DNA of 5,340 bases from an uncultured Bilophila sp. Its GTDB lineage: Bacteria; Desulfobacterota; Desulfovibrionia; Desulfovibrionales; Desulfovibrionaceae. Shown here piece by piece: positions 4,648 to 5,340 of this stretch. The notes beneath the pieces are model-generated. The model was not told the origin of the DNA and did not search any database. It saw only the letters and a program-made list of their open reading frames with translations. The position numbers and the translations under genes were made by a program. The number at the start of each line of letters is the position of its first letter. Position 1 is the first letter of the stretch. Where the stretch lies: the NCBI GenBank assembly GCA_959604115.1, contig CAUHBW010000280.1, forward strand, positions 1-5,340. The letters run 5' to 3'.

Positions 4648-5106
4648 ATGTTGTTGTTCGATACCGGCAAAAAACTGGAAAAGGCATTTACCGCCGAGCA
4701 GTTCGACGCTCTTGTCGAGGTGCTCGAAAAGCGTGAGGATAAGGCCGCGACCAAGGAAGACCTGCGCGAAACCGAGTTGCGGTTGCAGGTTGAACTGGAG
4801 AAGGTCCGCGGAGAAACGGAAAAGGTTCGGGCCGAGACGGAAAAAGTCCGTTCCGAGATGAAGGAAACGGAAGCTCGGTTGACGGTGGAAATCGAGAAGG
4901 TCCGGGGAGAAACGGAAAAGGTTCGTGCGGAGACGGAAAAGGTCCGTGGCGAGGTGAAGGAAACCGAAGCCCGCTTACGGACTGAGATCGAAAAGGTGCG
5001 CGGCGAAGTCGAAAAGGTCAAATACGATCTGCTCAAATGGCAGTTCGCCATTGCCATTGCCCTCGCCGCGATCATGGCCAAGGGCTTCGGCTGGATTGGT
5101 TTTTAG
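4648..5106 (+). CDS. DUF1640/CCDC90-like coiled-coil protein with C-terminal membrane anchor
   Basis: A 152-residue protein from ATG 4648, preceded by GGAGGG. Residues 1-38 (MLLFDTGKKLEKAFTAEQFDALVEVL ... ATKEDL) are the short head typical of bacterial DUF1640-like proteins. Residues about 39-127 are an unbroken charged coiled coil. It contains two near-identical 32-residue units (51-82 and 83-114) and a partial third (115-125), each made of three EKVR-x-E-x heptads plus an 11-residue KETEARL-xx-EI block. Residues about 131-149 (WQFAIAIALAAIMAKGFGW) are a single membrane segment three residues from the end, so the coil probably lies in the cytoplasm as a tail-anchored rod. Such genes are common beside phage and toxin-antitoxin regions but their role is unknown. 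The gene has its own candidate promoter and a strong terminator, like a phage moron expressed from the prophage. Confidence 0.8.
   Translation: MLLFDTGKKLEKAFTAEQFDALVEVLEKREDKAATKEDLRETELRLQVELEKVRGETEKVRAETEKVRSEMKETEARLTVEIEKVRGETEKVRAETEKVRGEVKETEARLRTEIEKVRGEVEKVKYDLLKWQFAIAIALAAIMAKGFGWIGF
4798..5022 (+). repeat. 96-bp in-frame tandem repeats in the coiled-coil gene
   Basis: Two 96-base units (4798-4893 and 4894-4989) and a 33-base partial third (4990-5022) encode a 32-residue coiled-coil module. Similarity is clear in DNA as well as protein, which implies fairly recent duplication. An earlier RETELRLQVEL block (residues 40-50) shows a decayed preceding unit. Unequal crossing over could change rod length in steps of 32 residues. 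Confidence 0.85.
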
Positions 5107-5126
5107 CAGAGAGAGCATATCGTGCA

Positions 5127-5159
5127 AAAGGGCGGTTCTTCGGAGCCGCCTTTTCTTTT
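5127..5159 (+). terminator. Rho-independent terminator with UUCG tetraloop
   Basis: AAAGGGCGGTTC (5127-5138) pairs with GAGCCGCCTTTT (5143-5154) through 12 pairs including two G-T wobbles, closed by the very stable C(TTCG)G loop. TTTTCTTTT ends the site. It lies 21 bases after the coiled-coil stop codon. Confidence 0.92.
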
Positions 5160-5224
5160 GCCCCGGCGAACCTTGTTCACGGTGTGTTCCCGCCCGTCCA
5201 TGCGGCATCATCTTCCGAAACGAC

Positions 5225-5230
5225 AGGAGG
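5225..5230 (+). promoter_or_regulatory. Ribosome binding site of the Rha-family gene
   Basis: A perfect AGGAGG six bases before ATG 5237 fixes the start. No convincing promoter was seen in the 77 bases between the terminator and this site. Confidence 0.8.
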
Positions 5231-5236
5231 TGCCTC

Positions 5237-5340
5237 ATGGACATGATCGAGATCGCCGTGCGGGAAATCAACGAAAAGGAAGTCCCCGCCGTGACCTCGT
5301 TGCAGGTGGCGGAGCATTTTGGGAAGAATCACAAGGACGT
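5237..5340 (+). CDS. Rha-family phage regulatory protein, N-terminal part (3' end outside window)
   Basis: ATG 5237 opens a frame that runs off the window after 34 codons. The visible part reads MDMIEIAVREINEKEVPAVT, then SLQVAEHFGKNHKDV. The pattern '(V)tSlqVAehFgK.Hk.V' is the start of the phage Rha (pRha) domain, a DNA-binding fold found in temperate phages. In phi80-like phages Rha interferes with growth in hosts lacking integration host factor; in most others its role is inferred as regulatory. It has its own strong ribosome site and follows a terminator, so it begins a separate unit. Only the first third of a usual family member can be seen, so an added C-terminal antirepressor domain cannot be ruled in or out. 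Confidence 0.75.
   Translation, partial: MDMIEIAVREINEKEVPAVTSLQVAEHFGKNHKD

Noticed and set aside
4440..5081. 213-codon minus-strand frame with Ser/Arg repeats
   Set aside because: The repeats are the reverse reading of the coiled-coil repeats; the plus-strand frame has a promoter, ribosome site and terminator.
1..5340. CRISPR arrays, tRNAs, insertion sequences or attachment sites
   Set aside because: No spaced short repeats, cloverleaf with CCA-type end, transposase frame or paired terminal repeats were found on reading both strands.

Overview
The window looks like part of an integrated, P1/Mu-like tailed prophage in a Gram-negative host. The mix of tail, Dit-like and plug genes, Bro-N and Rha regulators and a DUF1640-like coiled-coil protein resembles prophages of Desulfovibrionaceae. 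That host guess is inference from gene style; no host gene is visible.

Layout. (1) 1-1377, + strand: the end of a contractile-tail structural operon. It holds the C-terminus of a tape measure protein, a Dit-like baseplate protein (ATGA overlap) and a small baseplate plug protein. A perfect 11-bp terminator hairpin at 1386-1418 ends it. (2) 1418-3378, - strand: a two-gene cargo operon converging on the tail genes. Its first gene encodes a stand-alone HsdR_N-type PD-(D/E)XK nuclease with no helicase. Its second encodes a secreted protein with a C-terminal OB fold. (3) 3379-3675: a compact regulatory region with no long gene. It holds a perfect TATAAT box preceded by tandem 10-bp repeats, a probable C4-type antisense RNA (about 3425-3515) and a short Ash/Icd-like ORF. 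(4) 3676-4589, + strand: a Bro-N antirepressor and an overlapping 94-codon unknown gene. (5) 4596-5159, + strand: a self-contained unit with promoter, a coiled-coil protein with a C-terminal membrane anchor, and a UUCG-capped terminator. (6) 5237 to the end: the start of a Rha-family phage regulator.

The most notable point is segment 3-4. It reproduces the order of the P1/P7 immI locus (c4 - icd - ant). The apical loop of the predicted C4 RNA (3472-3486) is complementary over 13 pairs to 3601-3615, just downstream of an ATG in the short ORF that precedes the antirepressor. This suggests that antirepressor synthesis is controlled by an antisense RNA cut from, or terminated in, its own leader. 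The nuclease operon diverges from the same control region, so the cargo and the lysis/lysogeny switch may be co-regulated.
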